Of a stretch of DNA of 50,264 nt, positions 1-8,338 are shown piece after piece. The notes below the pieces were generated by a model. That model searched no databases and was not told where the DNA came from. It saw nothing but the letters and a program-made list of their open reading frames with translations. The stretch's first letter is position 1; the number at the start of each line of letters is the position of its first letter. The stretch covers positions 1 to 50,264 of the forward strand of contig NZ_CALWXV010000014.1 in the NCBI RefSeq assembly GCF_944385615.1. The letters run 5' to 3'. The DNA comes from an uncultured Flavonifractor sp. Its GTDB lineage: Bacteria; Bacillota; Clostridia; Oscillospirales; Oscillospiraceae. A program made the position numbers and the translations under genes.

Positions 1-4
1 AAGG

Positions 5-48
5 CAGGCAAGGCAACCCTTTTCGGGCTGCCCTGCCTGTCTTTTTTT
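5..48 (+). terminator. Rho-independent terminator of an upstream gene
   Basis: An 11-bp stem with one mismatch (positions 5-15 with 29-39) encloses a 13-nt loop and is followed by a seven-T run at 42-48. It closes a transcription unit lying to the left of the window and separates it from spoIIIAA. Confidence 0.8.
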
Positions 49-81
49 CTTTGGCCTATTTTGCAACAGGCCCTTTTATAG

Positions 82-110
82 GCATAAAAAAGGATGGGGC
101 CTCATAGGGA
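82..110 (+). promoter_or_regulatory. Possible sigma-E promoter of the spoIIIA operon
   Basis: GCATAAA at 82-88 fits the sigma-E -35 consensus and lies 14 bp before CATAGGGA at 103-110. Only the CATA half of the -10 fits. In Bacillus the spoIIIA operon is sigma-E dependent, so the position is right, but the -10 is weak. Confidence 0.35.
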
Positions 111-141
111 TAGGGCAGACACCAAAGAAGGATGTGACGAT

Positions 142-1053
142 ATGACTGAGCGAAAGGGTGGAGAAGGGTATTTGCAGGCAGCGGCTCTGCTGCCGCCCCA
201 TCTGCGGCGGCAGGCCCAACAGGTGGACAAGGCCAGTCAAGCCCGGGCAGAGGAGCTGCGCCTGCGGGCGGGTCGGCCCATGGCGGTGGTGTACCCGGAG
301 GGAGAGCAGTTTGTTTCGGGAGAGGCGCCGGTTTGTCCAAGGGATTTGGAACTGGTGTTGGAGATCGCCACCCAGGCCTCCGCACATACCGCCCTAGAGC
401 GGATGCGCAGCGGCTTTTTCACTATACGGGGCGGCCACCGTGTCGGTATCTGTGGCAGCGCGGTGATGAAGGATGGAGAGGTATACAATCTGCGGCAGCT
501 GTCCTCTCTGGCCATCCGTATCGCCCGGCAGGTGCTGGGAGCGGCCGCTCCGGTGGTGGACAGGCTGTGGGCAGGACGGAGATTTCAGAGCACACTCATT
601 CTATCCCCGCCGGGAGGAGGAAAGACCACCTTGCTGCGGGATCTGATCCGGCGGCTAGCGGATGGGGAGGGCCATCCGCCCCTGCGGGTAGGGGTGGCGG
701 ATGAACGGGGGGAATTGGCGGCTATGTGGAACGGCGAACCCCAGCTGGATGTGGGCCGGCAGACCGATGTAATGGATGGCTGTCCGAAGGGAACAGGGCT
801 TCTGATGCTGTTGAGAGGCATGAACCCGCAGGTGTTGGCCGCTGATGAGATTACCGCCCCAGAGGACTGTGCCGCACTGTTAATGGCAGCCAACTGTGGG
901 GTAAGTCTGGTGTGTACTGCCCACGCCGCCAATCTGGACGACCTCCAAACCCGGCCTTTGTACAAGCCTCTGTTGGAAAATCGGTGTTTTCAGAAGTTGG
1001 TGGTGCTTGCCCGACAGGGAGACCAGCGGGTCTGCCAGGTAAGTGAGCTGTGA
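142..1053 (+). CDS. spoIIIAA: SpoIIIAA, stage III sporulation ATPase
   Basis: 303-residue cytoplasmic secretion-type ATPase of the SpoIIIA-SpoIIQ channel joining mother cell and forespore. A Walker A loop GGGKTT is seen near residues 158-163, followed by the DERGELA segment typical of SpoIIIAA. The family resembles type II/IV secretion ATPases. I chose the ATG at 142 because GAAGGA lies about 9 bases before it; a longer in-frame opening from 94 has no ribosome binding site and adds a non-conserved leader. It is the first of eight contiguous spoIIIA genes, and the stop overlaps the GTG start of spoIIIAB by 4 bases, suggesting translational coupling. Confidence 0.95.
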   Translation: MTERKGGEGYLQAAALLPPHLRRQAQQVDKASQARAEELRLRAGRPMAVVYPEGEQFVSGEAPVCPRDLELVLEIATQASAHTALERMRSGFFTIRGGHRVGICGSAVMKDGEVYNLRQLSSLAIRIARQVLGAAAPVVDRLWAGRRFQSTLILSPPGGGKTTLLRDLIRRLADGEGHPPLRVGVADERGELAAMWNGEPQLDVGRQTDVMDGCPKGTGLLMLLRGMNPQVLAADEITAPEDCAALLMAANCGVSLVCTAHAANLDDLQTRPLYKPLLENRCFQKLVVLARQGDQRVCQVSEL

Positions 1054-1562
1054 TCCGTCTGATGGGGGCTCTGCTGACGGCGGGGGGTGGAGCCTTTTTG
1101 GGATTTGCTGCCGCGGGACGGCTGACCCGCCGGGCCAGGGTGCTGAGGCAGCTGGCGGGCGCTTTGGAGCAAATGGACCGGGAGATCTCCTTCCGGCTCA
1201 CTCCAATGCCTCAGGTAATGGAGCGGCTTGGCGTGGAGTATCCTCCGCCGGTGGGAGTGCTTTTTTCCCACTGTTGCCTGGGCTTTGACGAGCTGGGGGG
1301 GCGGTCCCTGGCGGAGATCTGGAGGACCGCCCTGACAGAGAGCGATTTGGACCTGGAGGACCGGGAAATCGCGGTTTTGGACGAGCTGGGGGAGGTGCTG
1401 GGCCGGTTCGAGGAGTCTGGCCTTCGGACCGCTCTGGCCCGGGCGGCGGAAGAACTGAGCCAGGCGGCGGAGCTGGCCCGGATGGAGGCTGAAAAACGGG
1501 GCAGGATGTACCGGGTGCTGGGACTAGCCGTAGGCGGGCTGCTGGTCATTCTGCTGCTGTGA
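1050..1562 (+). CDS. spoIIIAB: SpoIIIAB, stage III sporulation protein
   Basis: 170 residues, the usual family length. It has a hydrophobic N-terminal segment (about residues 5-25), a soluble, largely helical acidic/basic middle, and a C-terminal membrane segment ending in VGGLLVILLL. That layout matches SpoIIIAB, which has a fold like type II secretion GspF domains. The start is GTG at 1050, overlapping the spoIIIAA stop as GTGA. It acts in the mother-cell membrane as part of the feeding-tube channel required for sigma-G activity. spoIIIAC follows after 13 bases. Confidence 0.93.
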   Translation: MIRLMGALLTAGGGAFLGFAAAGRLTRRARVLRQLAGALEQMDREISFRLTPMPQVMERLGVEYPPPVGVLFSHCCLGFDELGGRSLAEIWRTALTESDLDLEDREIAVLDELGEVLGRFEESGLRTALARAAEELSQAAELARMEAEKRGRMYRVLGLAVGGLLVILLL

Positions 1563-1575
1563 AGGAGCGAAGAAT

Positions 1576-1770
1576 ATGGATGTAGATCTGATCTTCAAAA
1601 TCGCCGCCATCGGAATTCTGGTGTCGGTGCTCAATCAGGTGCTCTCCCGGTCCGGCCGGGACGAGCAGGCCACCATGACCACCCTGGCGGGGCTGGTGGT
1701 GGTACTCATGATGGTGGTCCAACAGATCAGCAGCTTGTTTACGCTGGTCAAGGACCTCTTCGGGCTGTAG
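1576..1770 (+). CDS. spoIIIAC: SpoIIIAC, small membrane protein
   Basis: 64 residues with two hydrophobic segments (about 6-22 and 36-58), starting MDVDLIFKIAAIGI as is typical of SpoIIIAC. AAGGAG at 1562-1567 sits 8 bases before the ATG. The spoIIIAD start lies 2 bases after the stop. Family role: an integral component of the SpoIIIA channel in the outer forespore membrane. Confidence 0.95.
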   Translation: MDVDLIFKIAAIGILVSVLNQVLSRSGRDEQATMTTLAGLVVVLMMVVQQISSLFTLVKDLFGL

Positions 1771-1772
1771 CC

Positions 1773-2159
1773 ATGGAAACCATGCTGAAGGTGGGAGCGG
1801 TGGCGGTGATCGCTGCCCTGTGCGCCGTGATGATCAAGGGCACCGCCCGGCAGCTGGCTCTGGTACTGTCTCTTACTGCTGCCGCCATGATTTTGACGCT
1901 GGCCTTTGGGTCAGTAGAGGATGTGGTGGCCATGGCGGAGGACCTGAGAGATATGGCGGGCCTGTCCCCGGCAGTAGTGGCTCCCGTCATCAAAACAGTG
2001 GGTATCGCCATCCTTACGCACATTGCCGCCCAGGTATGTAAGGACGCGGGGGAGGGAGGGATTGCCGCTGTCACGGAAACTGCCGGCTCCGCTCTGGCCT
2101 TGTGTACCGCCCTGCCCCTGCTGAGGGCGGTACTGGATACAGTGGCGGCCCTGCTGTGA
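1773..2159 (+). CDS. spoIIIAD: SpoIIIAD, membrane protein
   Basis: 128 residues, the standard family length, with about four hydrophobic segments. The N-terminal part resembles SpoIIIAC, as known for this pair. The APVIKTVGIAILTHIAAQVCKDAGE stretch (described, not full) around residues 70-95 is characteristic. It is a channel component and is probably translated by ribosomes continuing from spoIIIAC, since only 2 bases separate them. A 45-base gap with a fresh Shine-Dalgarno precedes spoIIIAE. Confidence 0.94.
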   Translation: METMLKVGAVAVIAALCAVMIKGTARQLALVLSLTAAAMILTLAFGSVEDVVAMAEDLRDMAGLSPAVVAPVIKTVGIAILTHIAAQVCKDAGEGGIAAVTETAGSALALCTALPLLRAVLDTVAALL

Positions 2160-2204
2160 GCCTGTGTTGCTTGGAAATCTGCCACAAAAGAGGAGGGAAG
2201 GACC

Positions 2205-3299
2205 ATGATGCGGCGGCTGGCTATGTTGGCAGTGCTGTTAGTGGTACTGACGGGTACAGCCTGGGCCAGCGAAAGCGTGCTGGATGCCCAGTCAGAGGCT
2301 TTGGGACTGGAGGCGCTGGAGGATGCCGGGGCAGAGTGGATGCCAGATGTGGACCTGAATGCCGGGTTGGACCTGGATCAGAGCATCGGCCAGCTCTTGG
2401 ACACCGGTAATGCACAGCTGGGCGGCGTGCTTCGTAAAGCCCTGCGCAGCGGCGCCCTGCTGCTGGCGGTGGTGCTCTTCTGCTCTTTGACTGAGGGAAT
2501 GGGAGCGGGGCAGGGGCCGGTAAACGCGGTGGCCCTGGTAGGAGCACTGGCAGTAACGGCGGTGGCGGCGGCTGACGCCAATTCTCTCATCGGTATGGGG
2601 CGGGAGGCCATCGACCACATGGAGAGCTTCTCCAAGCTACTGCTTCCGGCGGTGACAGCGGCGGCCTCCGCTGCTGGAACCCCCGGCGGGGCAGTGGCCC
2701 GGCAGCTGGCCACCATGCTCTTCTCAGATCTGCTCATTACCCTCATTAACCGGGTGTTGCTGCCTCTGGTATATACCTATATCGCTGCCTGTGTGGCTTG
2801 GGCAGCGGTGGGCAACGAAGGGCTTAAGCGAATGGCCGCCACATTGAAATGGGCGGTGACCACCGTGCTCACTGCAGTGCTCATTCTCTTTGTGACATAC
2901 CTCACCATCAGTGGGGTCATCGCGGGCACCACCGACGCCCTTACCGTCAAAGCCGCCAAGTTTACCATGTCCAGTATGGTGCCTGTGGTGGGAGGTATCC
3001 TGTCTGATGCGGCGGAAACAGTGCTGGCGGGGGCTGGCATTTTGAAGAACACAGTGGGGATCTTTGGGATGCTGGTGGTGATTGGCATCTGTCTGGTTCC
3101 CTTTCTCCAGCTGGGGTTCCACTATCTGACCTATAAGGTGGCCTCCGCGCTCAGCGCTACCCTGTCGGGCAGCCGGGTAGCAGCCCTCATCGACCAAATC
3201 AGCGGAGCCTTTGGTCTGGTGCTGGGGATGACCGGGGCCTGTGCGCTTTTGCTGCTCATCTCCATGGTAGCCGCTGTGTCGGCGGCAGGGGGAGGCTGA
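2205..3299 (+). CDS. spoIIIAE: SpoIIIAE, polytopic membrane protein
   Basis: 364 residues with a cleavable-looking signal peptide (basic start, hydrophobic to about residue 20, then TAWASE), an acidic linker, and six or more membrane segments ending near the C-terminus. This matches the SpoIIIAE family, the largest membrane subunit of the SpoIIIA complex. AGGAGG at 2191-2196 gives good spacing to the ATG at 2205; a second ATG follows directly at 2208. Only 2 bases separate its stop from spoIIIAF. Confidence 0.95.
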   Translation: MMRRLAMLAVLLVVLTGTAWASESVLDAQSEALGLEALEDAGAEWMPDVDLNAGLDLDQSIGQLLDTGNAQLGGVLRKALRSGALLLAVVLFCSLTEGMGAGQGPVNAVALVGALAVTAVAAADANSLIGMGREAIDHMESFSKLLLPAVTAAASAAGTPGGAVARQLATMLFSDLLITLINRVLLPLVYTYIAACVAWAAVGNEGLKRMAATLKWAVTTVLTAVLILFVTYLTISGVIAGTTDALTVKAAKFTMSSMVPVVGGILSDAAETVLAGAGILKNTVGIFGMLVVIGICLVPFLQLGFHYLTYKVASALSATLSGSRVAALIDQISGAFGLVLGMTGACALLLLISMVAAVSAAGGG

Positions 3300-3301
3300 A
3301 T

Positions 3302-3793
3302 ATGGTTGAATTTCTGGGAAAGTGGCTTATGGGGGTGACCTGCGCGGCGCTGATTTTGGCATTGGCGGAAGGACTTTCCCCGGAGGGGGGACCTAAGCGG
3401 GCGGCACGGCTGGCGGGAGGGCTGCTTCTGCTGTTGGCGGTGGTCAAGCCTCTGTTGGAGTTGGATGGCAGCGCCCTCACCCAGGCCATGACGGAATACC
3501 GCCTGGACGCAGAGATCTCTGCCCAGGCGCTGGAAGGGGAGAACAAAACCCTGATGAAGGACATCATAGAAACCCAGTCTGCCGCATATATTCAGGACAA
3601 GGCGGCAGCGCTGGGCATCTCCTGCCAGGTGCGGGTGGAGGCTGACGAGGCGGTGGATTATCCAGTTCCAAAGGTGGTCACCGTCACAGGATCGCTCTCC
3701 CGTGAACAACGGCGGAAGCTGACGGAACAGATTGAAGCTGACTTTGCCATTCCGGCAGATCGGCAGTATTACGAAAGCGGGGGAGTGGAATGA
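3302..3793 (+). CDS. spoIIIAF: SpoIIIAF, stage III sporulation protein
   Basis: 163 residues with two N-terminal hydrophobic segments (about 4-22 and 33-50) and a soluble C-terminal domain facing the intermembrane space. In the family this domain has a ring-building fold also found in SpoIIIAG and SpoIIIAH. The start at 3302 follows a GGGGGAGG sequence. The stop overlaps the spoIIIAG start as ATGA, so translation is likely coupled. Confidence 0.92.
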   Translation: MVEFLGKWLMGVTCAALILALAEGLSPEGGPKRAARLAGGLLLLLAVVKPLLELDGSALTQAMTEYRLDAEISAQALEGENKTLMKDIIETQSAAYIQDKAAALGISCQVRVEADEAVDYPVPKVVTVTGSLSREQRRKLTEQIEADFAIPADRQYYESGGVE

Positions 3794-4335
3794 GCGCTGG
3801 GAAACCGGAAAAGGGCAGTCCCCTGGCCCTGTGGAAAGAACGGCTGACCGAGCTGTTCCACCGGTATCAATATGCGCTGCTGGTGGTAGCGGCAGGGGTG
3901 GTTCTGATGGTCCTGCCCGCCTTGGGCGGAGAGTCCAAGGCGGAGGAGCCCCAGCAGGAAAGCGTCCAGGAGGTGGAATTTGGAACGGAGGAGCTGGAGG
4001 GACGGCTGGAGGAGGCCCTGTCCCAGATGGATGGGGTGGGTGAGGCAAAGGTGGTGCTCACGCTGCGCAGCGGCCCCAGCCAGGTGCTGGCGCAGGACAT
4101 CCAGCGGTCGATTGGGGAGGATCAGAGCCAGTCCACTCAGTCCACGGTGGTGATCTCCCAGGGGTCGGGCAGCGAGGAGGCGGTGGTCCTTCAACAGCTT
4201 TCGCCCCAATATCAAGGCGCACTTGTGGTATGCTCCGGCGGAGATGACCCCGCAGTGCGCCTGCGGGTGGTAGAGGCGGTAGCCGCCCTCACCGGGTTGG
4301 GGGCCGACAAGATCTCAGTATCAAAAGGAAAGTGA
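3790..4335 (+). CDS. spoIIIAG: SpoIIIAG, ring-forming channel protein
   Basis: 181 residues: a basic cytoplasmic N-terminus, one membrane segment (about residues 28-45), then a Gln/Glu-rich linker and the C-terminal ring-building domain (about 60-181). In Bacillus SpoIIIAG forms a large ring between the two membranes during engulfment. The coding region overlaps the spoIIIAF stop by 4 bases and precedes spoIIIAH by 12 bases. Confidence 0.93.
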   Translation: MSAGKPEKGSPLALWKERLTELFHRYQYALLVVAAGVVLMVLPALGGESKAEEPQQESVQEVEFGTEELEGRLEEALSQMDGVGEAKVVLTLRSGPSQVLAQDIQRSIGEDQSQSTQSTVVISQGSGSEEAVVLQQLSPQYQGALVVCSGGDDPAVRLRVVEAVAALTGLGADKISVSKGK

Positions 4336-4347
4336 GGCTGTAACAGT

Positions 4348-4932
4348 ATGAACGTTTGGAAACGCAACGCGGTAGTGGCGGCAGTGGTGCTCTTCGTGTG
4401 CGGGGCGGTGTATCTCAACTGGTCCTATCAGAAGGAGCAGACGGAGGATGTGGGCAAGACCTTGGGAGAGGCGGAGCTTGTGTCCATGCAGACAGCGGAT
4501 CCATTGCTCTCAGCCAGCCCTAACCCATCTGCCACTCCGGCGGCTTCCCCTGACCCGAGTACCAATGCCCAGTCCAGCGGATACTTTGACGCCGCCCGGC
4601 TCAACCGTCAGGAAGCGCGGGACAGTGCGCTGTCCATTTTACAGGATGCGGCGGCCGACGAAAGCGCAACCGAAACCATAAAGGCGGAAACCAGCGCGGC
4701 CATCCAAACCCTTGCTGACTATACCGTATCGGAGGCCCAGATCGAAAATCTGGTCACTGCCAAGGGGTATGCCGACTGTGTGGCTTTTATCAGTGACGGC
4801 AGCGTCAGCGTGGTGGTTTCAGCCTCTGCCGATGGCCTCACCGACGCAGACGTCGCCCGTATCACTGAGATCGTCACAGGCGAAACCGGAATAGAGGCCA
4901 GTAATATCAAGATCATTGAGGCGCAGCCCTGA
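4348..4932 (+). CDS. spoIIIAH: SpoIIIAH, SpoIIQ-binding channel protein
   Basis: 194 residues with a single N-terminal membrane segment (about 7-22), a Ser/Pro/Thr-rich linker (about 50-80), and a C-terminal ring-building domain containing SVVVSASADGLTDADVARI. SpoIIIAH interacts across the intermembrane space with SpoIIQ (or its clostridial LytM substitutes). It is the last gene of the spoIIIA operon. No hairpin terminator follows, so some readthrough into the next gene is possible. Confidence 0.93.
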   Translation: MNVWKRNAVVAAVVLFVCGAVYLNWSYQKEQTEDVGKTLGEAELVSMQTADPLLSASPNPSATPAASPDPSTNAQSSGYFDAARLNRQEARDSALSILQDAAADESATETIKAETSAAIQTLADYTVSEAQIENLVTAKGYADCVAFISDGSVSVVVSASADGLTDADVARITEIVTGETGIEASNIKIIEAQP

Positions 4933-4962
4933 CGATTTGCTCCGGCTCCTGGAAAAAATCAG

Positions 4963-4990
4963 TTGTAATTTCCCGCATTTGTGATACAAT
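4963..4990 (+). promoter_or_regulatory. Probable sigma-A promoter of the Asp23 gene
   Basis: TTGTAA (4963-4968), a 16-bp spacer, then TACAAT (4985-4990). The predicted leader of about 125 bases contains two short inverted repeats, one at about 5001-5016 and CCATACC/GGTATGG at 5073-5087. Confidence 0.55.
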
Positions 4991-5126
4991 ATCAGCATAC
5001 CCCCGCCATAGGCGGGAAAAGCGGAAGGTATTTTCGCGTTTTGCGTACAAAGCGCGCACTGCTGATGTTGCGCCATACCCGGTATGGGGCGGCGGCGGTA
5101 CAGTACACAAAAGGAGCGTGACCGGA

Positions 5127-5507
5127 ATGGGCGATGGAAAGGAATATATCTCCCGGCCTGACGAGCTGGGCAATATCCACATCTCAGAGGATGTTCTGGC
5201 TGTGATCGCGGCGGCGGCTGCCACGGAAGTGGAGGGCGTGGGCAGCCTGTCCACGAACCTGAGCAGCGACATTGCGGAGCTGCTGGGCGGAAAAAAGAAT
5301 CTGTCCAAGGGCATCCGCATTACTATGGTGGAGGAGAGCGTCCGGGTAGATGTCTCCCTGCTCATCAAATACGGCTATACCATCATTGATGTGGCCAAAG
5401 AGGTACAAAACGCTGTGTACCACGCCATTGAGAATACCAGCGGCCTATCTGTGGAGCATGTCAACGTCCATGTGGCCGGTATTCTGTTTGACAAGGAGCA
5501 CAAGTAA
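5127..5507 (+). CDS. Asp23/Gls24 family envelope stress protein
   Basis: 126 residues of the Asp23/Gls24 (DUF322, YqhY-like) family: HISEDVLAVIAAAAATEVEGV near the N-terminus and VRVDVSLLIKYGYTI in the middle are family hallmarks. The Bacillus homologue yqhY sits at the same place, before nusB, and is linked to membrane lipid homeostasis. The ATG at 5127 is preferred over the in-frame GTG at 5118, since AAGGAG (5111-5116) is 10 bases from the former and only 1 from the latter. The accBC genes found here in Bacillus are absent. Confidence 0.92.
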   Translation: MGDGKEYISRPDELGNIHISEDVLAVIAAAAATEVEGVGSLSTNLSSDIAELLGGKKNLSKGIRITMVEESVRVDVSLLIKYGYTIIDVAKEVQNAVYHAIENTSGLSVEHVNVHVAGILFDKEHK

Positions 5508-5518
5508 GTGCAGAATAG

Positions 5519-5550
5519 GACCCGGGGCAGAAGCACCTGCCCCGGGTCTT
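5519..5550 (+). terminator. Rho-independent terminator after the Asp23 gene
   Basis: A 12-bp perfect stem (5519-5530 with 5537-5548) around a 6-nt loop, followed by TTTT and later a second T run. Confidence 0.85.
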
Positions 5551-5618
5551 TTGCGCTTTTTGGCAGGACAGTTCAGAAGAAAAAGCTGGAATCTGAAGTC
5601 TAATTTTCAAATAGCTCT

Positions 5619-5647
5619 TTCCTTTCTGCATACATTTGATGTATAAT
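5619..5647 (+). promoter_or_regulatory. Probable sigma-A promoter of the nusB operon
   Basis: A perfect -10 TATAAT (5642-5647) lies 17 bp after a weak -35 TTCCTT (5619-5624). It sits between the Asp23 terminator and nusB and could drive the compact block from nusB onward. Confidence 0.5.
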
Positions 5648-5699
5648 CATAGCAACAATGAATATCACCGGCCAAGAACGCCGGAATGGAGGAACCATC

Positions 5700-6191
5700 A
5701 TGACCAGAACTGCCGCCCGAGAGATCGCTGTCCACCTGACCTTTGAGCTGGGTTTCACCGGACAGACCGCCCGAGAGCTGCTGGACGAGGCCCTCAACCG
5801 CAAGACCTTTGCCCTCATTGGGCAGGAGGAGCCCCTGTACGCCGAATTTCCCAACGAGACCCAACGGACCTATATTACCCGTCTGGTAGAAGGGGTGTAT
5901 GAGCACACCCCTGAGCTGGACGAGTATATCTCCAAATATGCCATTGGCTGGAAGTTCTCCCGGCTGAACCGGGTGGCGGTGGCCATTATGCGGGTGGCCA
6001 TGTATGAGATTTTGTATATGCAGGATATCCCCAACGCTGCTGCCATCAACGAGGCCCTGGAACTGGTAAAGCACTATGAGGAGCCTGAGGTGGTCTCTTT
6101 TGTCAACGGCATCCTGGGGGCCTTTGTCCGTGGAGAGCACATCCCCGACCCAGTTGGTCTGAAGGAGCAGCAGCCGGAGGACCAGGCATAA
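5700..6191 (+). CDS. nusB: Transcription antitermination factor NusB
   Basis: 163 residues, all-helical NusB. The KYAIGWKFSRLNRVAVAIMRVAMYEIL segment (residues about 80-107) and the PNAAAINEALELVKHY helix are diagnostic. NusB binds boxA RNA with NusE and prevents premature termination in rRNA operons. The ATG at 5700 has GGAGG 7 bases upstream; an in-frame ATG at 5658 lacks one. The stop overlaps the next start by one base (TAATG). The nusB-xseA-xseB-ispA order matches Bacillus, except that folD is missing and a TsaD paralogue is present. Confidence 0.95.
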   Translation: MTRTAAREIAVHLTFELGFTGQTARELLDEALNRKTFALIGQEEPLYAEFPNETQRTYITRLVEGVYEHTPELDEYISKYAIGWKFSRLNRVAVAIMRVAMYEILYMQDIPNAAAINEALELVKHYEEPEVVSFVNGILGAFVRGEHIPDPVGLKEQQPEDQA

Positions 6192-7123
6192 TGCGCACGC
6201 TTGGCATCGACACCAGCAACTATACCACCTCTGTAGCTGTCTTTGACGGGGAGGTGGGCGAAAACGCCGGCCGTCTTCTGGAGGTGCGCCCTGGTGAGCT
6301 GGGCCTGCGGCAGAGCGATGCCCTGTTCCAGCATGTAAAAGCCCTGCCCAGCCGCTTTGCCCAGCTGAAGGAGGGAGGCTGGCTGGAGGGGCTATGTGCT
6401 GTGGGAGCCTCTACCCGTCCCAGGGCGGTAGAGGGTTCCTATATGCCCTGTTTTCTGGCGGGGGAAAGCCAGGGCCGCACCTTGGCTTCCGCTCTGGGCA
6501 TCCCCTTTTTTGCCTGCTCTCACCAACAGGGCCATATCGCCGCCGCCGCTTGGTCGGCGGGCCGTCTGGATCTGTTGGACAGGCCTATGCTGGCTTGGCA
6601 TCTGTCCGGCGGTACCACCGAGCTGCTCTATGTGGAGCCGGATGGGGTCAACGTGAAGGCTACTCTGCTGGGTGGTACCAGCGATATCTCCGCCGGCCAG
6701 CTGATTGACCGAACCGGTGTGCTGCTTGGACTGGAGTTCCCGGCAGGCCGGGCGGTGGACCATCTCGCCCGGGAGGGAAACGACAGCAAGTTTTCTGTAA
6801 AGCTAGATAACTTTACCTTTTCGCTCTCCGGGATGGAAAACAAAGTCAAAACTATGGCGGAGCAGGGGGTAGAAAAAGCCGACATTGCCCGCTTTGCCCT
6901 GTTGACGGTGGCTGATGTGGTAAAACGCACCACACTAGCGGCGCTGGAGCAATATCCAGGCCTGCCGGTGCTGTGCTCCGGCGGCGTGGCCTCCAACACC
7001 CTGCTGCGTCAGGTGATGGAACCGCTGGGGGCAGTATTTGCTCAGCCACGGTTCTCCACCGACAACGCCATGGGGACCGCCATTCTCACCTGGAGAGCTG
7101 TAAAGGCGGGTGACCTTACATGA
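6191..7123 (+). CDS. TsaD/Kae1-family paralogue (peptidase M22-like)
   Basis: 310 residues of the ASKHA-fold Gcp/Kae1 family, starting MRTLGIDTSNYTTSVAVF. It shows SHQQGHIAAA near residue 115, the position of the metal-binding HxxxH of TsaD, and SGGVASN near the C-terminus. It is shorter than bona fide TsaD (about 335-340) and lies in a nusB-xse operon rather than with tsaB/tsaE, so it is probably the clostridial paralogue and not the t6A synthase subunit. The stop overlaps xseA as ATGA. The actual substrate is unknown. Confidence 0.8.
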   Translation: MRTLGIDTSNYTTSVAVFDGEVGENAGRLLEVRPGELGLRQSDALFQHVKALPSRFAQLKEGGWLEGLCAVGASTRPRAVEGSYMPCFLAGESQGRTLASALGIPFFACSHQQGHIAAAAWSAGRLDLLDRPMLAWHLSGGTTELLYVEPDGVNVKATLLGGTSDISAGQLIDRTGVLLGLEFPAGRAVDHLAREGNDSKFSVKLDNFTFSLSGMENKVKTMAEQGVEKADIARFALLTVADVVKRTTLAALEQYPGLPVLCSGGVASNTLLRQVMEPLGAVFAQPRFSTDNAMGTAILTWRAVKAGDLT

Positions 7124-8307
7124 GTGATGTTTACACGGTTTCTCAGGTCAATCAATATATCAAGACCCTCTTGGACCGAGACCAAGTACTGACTGCCCTG
7201 TATGTGCGGGGTGAGATCTCCAACTACAAAGCCTATCCCTCAGGTCACCACTATTTTTCTTTGAAGGACGGGGAGGGGGCCATTCGCTGTGTCATGTTCA
7301 AGCGGGAGGCAATCAGCCTCCGGTTCCGGCCGGAGAACGGCATGAAGGTCATTGCCTTTGGCCGGGTGGCGGTGTTTCCGCGGGATGGACAGTATCAGCT
7401 GTACTGTTCCACCTTGACCCCGGAAGGGGTGGGAGATCTGCATCTGGCCTTTGAGCAGCTCAAGCAGAAGCTGTACGCTGAGGGCCTCTTTGATCCGGCC
7501 CACAAAAAGCCCATTCCACAATACCCCAGGCGCATCGCCCTTATCACTTCGTCCGCTGGGGCGGCAGTGCGGGACATGGTGCGCATCCTGGGGGCACGGT
7601 GGCCCATGGCTGAGGTTTTTGTGCTGCCGGTGCGGGTCCAGGGGACGGAAGCCCCTGGCGAATTGTGTGCCGCCCTGGCCTGGGCCAACCGGCATTGGGT
7701 GGCTGACCTCATTATCACCGGCCGGGGTGGCGGGTCCATGGAGGACTTGTGGGCCTTCAATGACGAAAACGTAGCTCGTACTATCTATCATTCAGACATT
7801 CCAGTGATCTCGGCAGTGGGACACGAGCCCGATGTGACTATCGCTGACTTTGTGGCAGACCTGCGGGCGGCTACCCCTTCTAATGCTGCCGAACTGGCGG
7901 TACCAGACCAGAACGATGTGGCGGTGCAGCTGCGGCAGATATCCGGACGGATGGCCCAGGCCATGGGTCGGCGGCTGGAGGCAGCCAGACGAGAGCTGGA
8001 CCGCGCGTCCCAATGCCGGGCGCTTCAAAACCCTATGAACTATGTGGACGACAAGCGGATGCTGTTAGACTATCAACGGGAGAAGCTGGCGGCGGGCCTG
8101 ACCGCCTCCCTGAGCCGGGAGCGGGAACGGTTTGCCGCTCTGGCCTCAAAGCTGGATGCACTCAGCCCGTTGAAGGTACTGGGGCGGGGCTACGCCATTC
8201 CTCAAAAGGAGGATGGCGGTGTAGTCCGTTCCACTACTGATGTGATTCCCGGCGATGCCCTGCGTTTGCGGGTAGCGGATGGCGAAATATCCTGTCAAGT
8301 GGTCTAG
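7120..8307 (+). CDS. xseA: Exodeoxyribonuclease VII large subunit
   Basis: 395 residues: N-terminal OB fold (TVSQVNQYIKTLLDRD..LYVRGEISNYK), a catalytic domain with SSAGAAVRDM and GRGGGSMEDLWAFNDE, then a coiled-coil stretch and a C-terminal segment ending GRGYAIPQ. With XseB it degrades single-stranded DNA to oligonucleotides. The ATG overlaps the preceding stop. The 3' end sits 31 bases before the chosen xseB start. Confidence 0.96.
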   Translation: MSDVYTVSQVNQYIKTLLDRDQVLTALYVRGEISNYKAYPSGHHYFSLKDGEGAIRCVMFKREAISLRFRPENGMKVIAFGRVAVFPRDGQYQLYCSTLTPEGVGDLHLAFEQLKQKLYAEGLFDPAHKKPIPQYPRRIALITSSAGAAVRDMVRILGARWPMAEVFVLPVRVQGTEAPGELCAALAWANRHWVADLIITGRGGGSMEDLWAFNDENVARTIYHSDIPVISAVGHEPDVTIADFVADLRAATPSNAAELAVPDQNDVAVQLRQISGRMAQAMGRRLEAARRELDRASQCRALQNPMNYVDDKRMLLDYQREKLAAGLTASLSRERERFAALASKLDALSPLKVLGRGYAIPQKEDGGVVRSTTDVIPGDALRLRVADGEISCQVV

Positions 8308-8338
8308 CTTGACGGCATTTGGAAAGGATTTATGGAGC

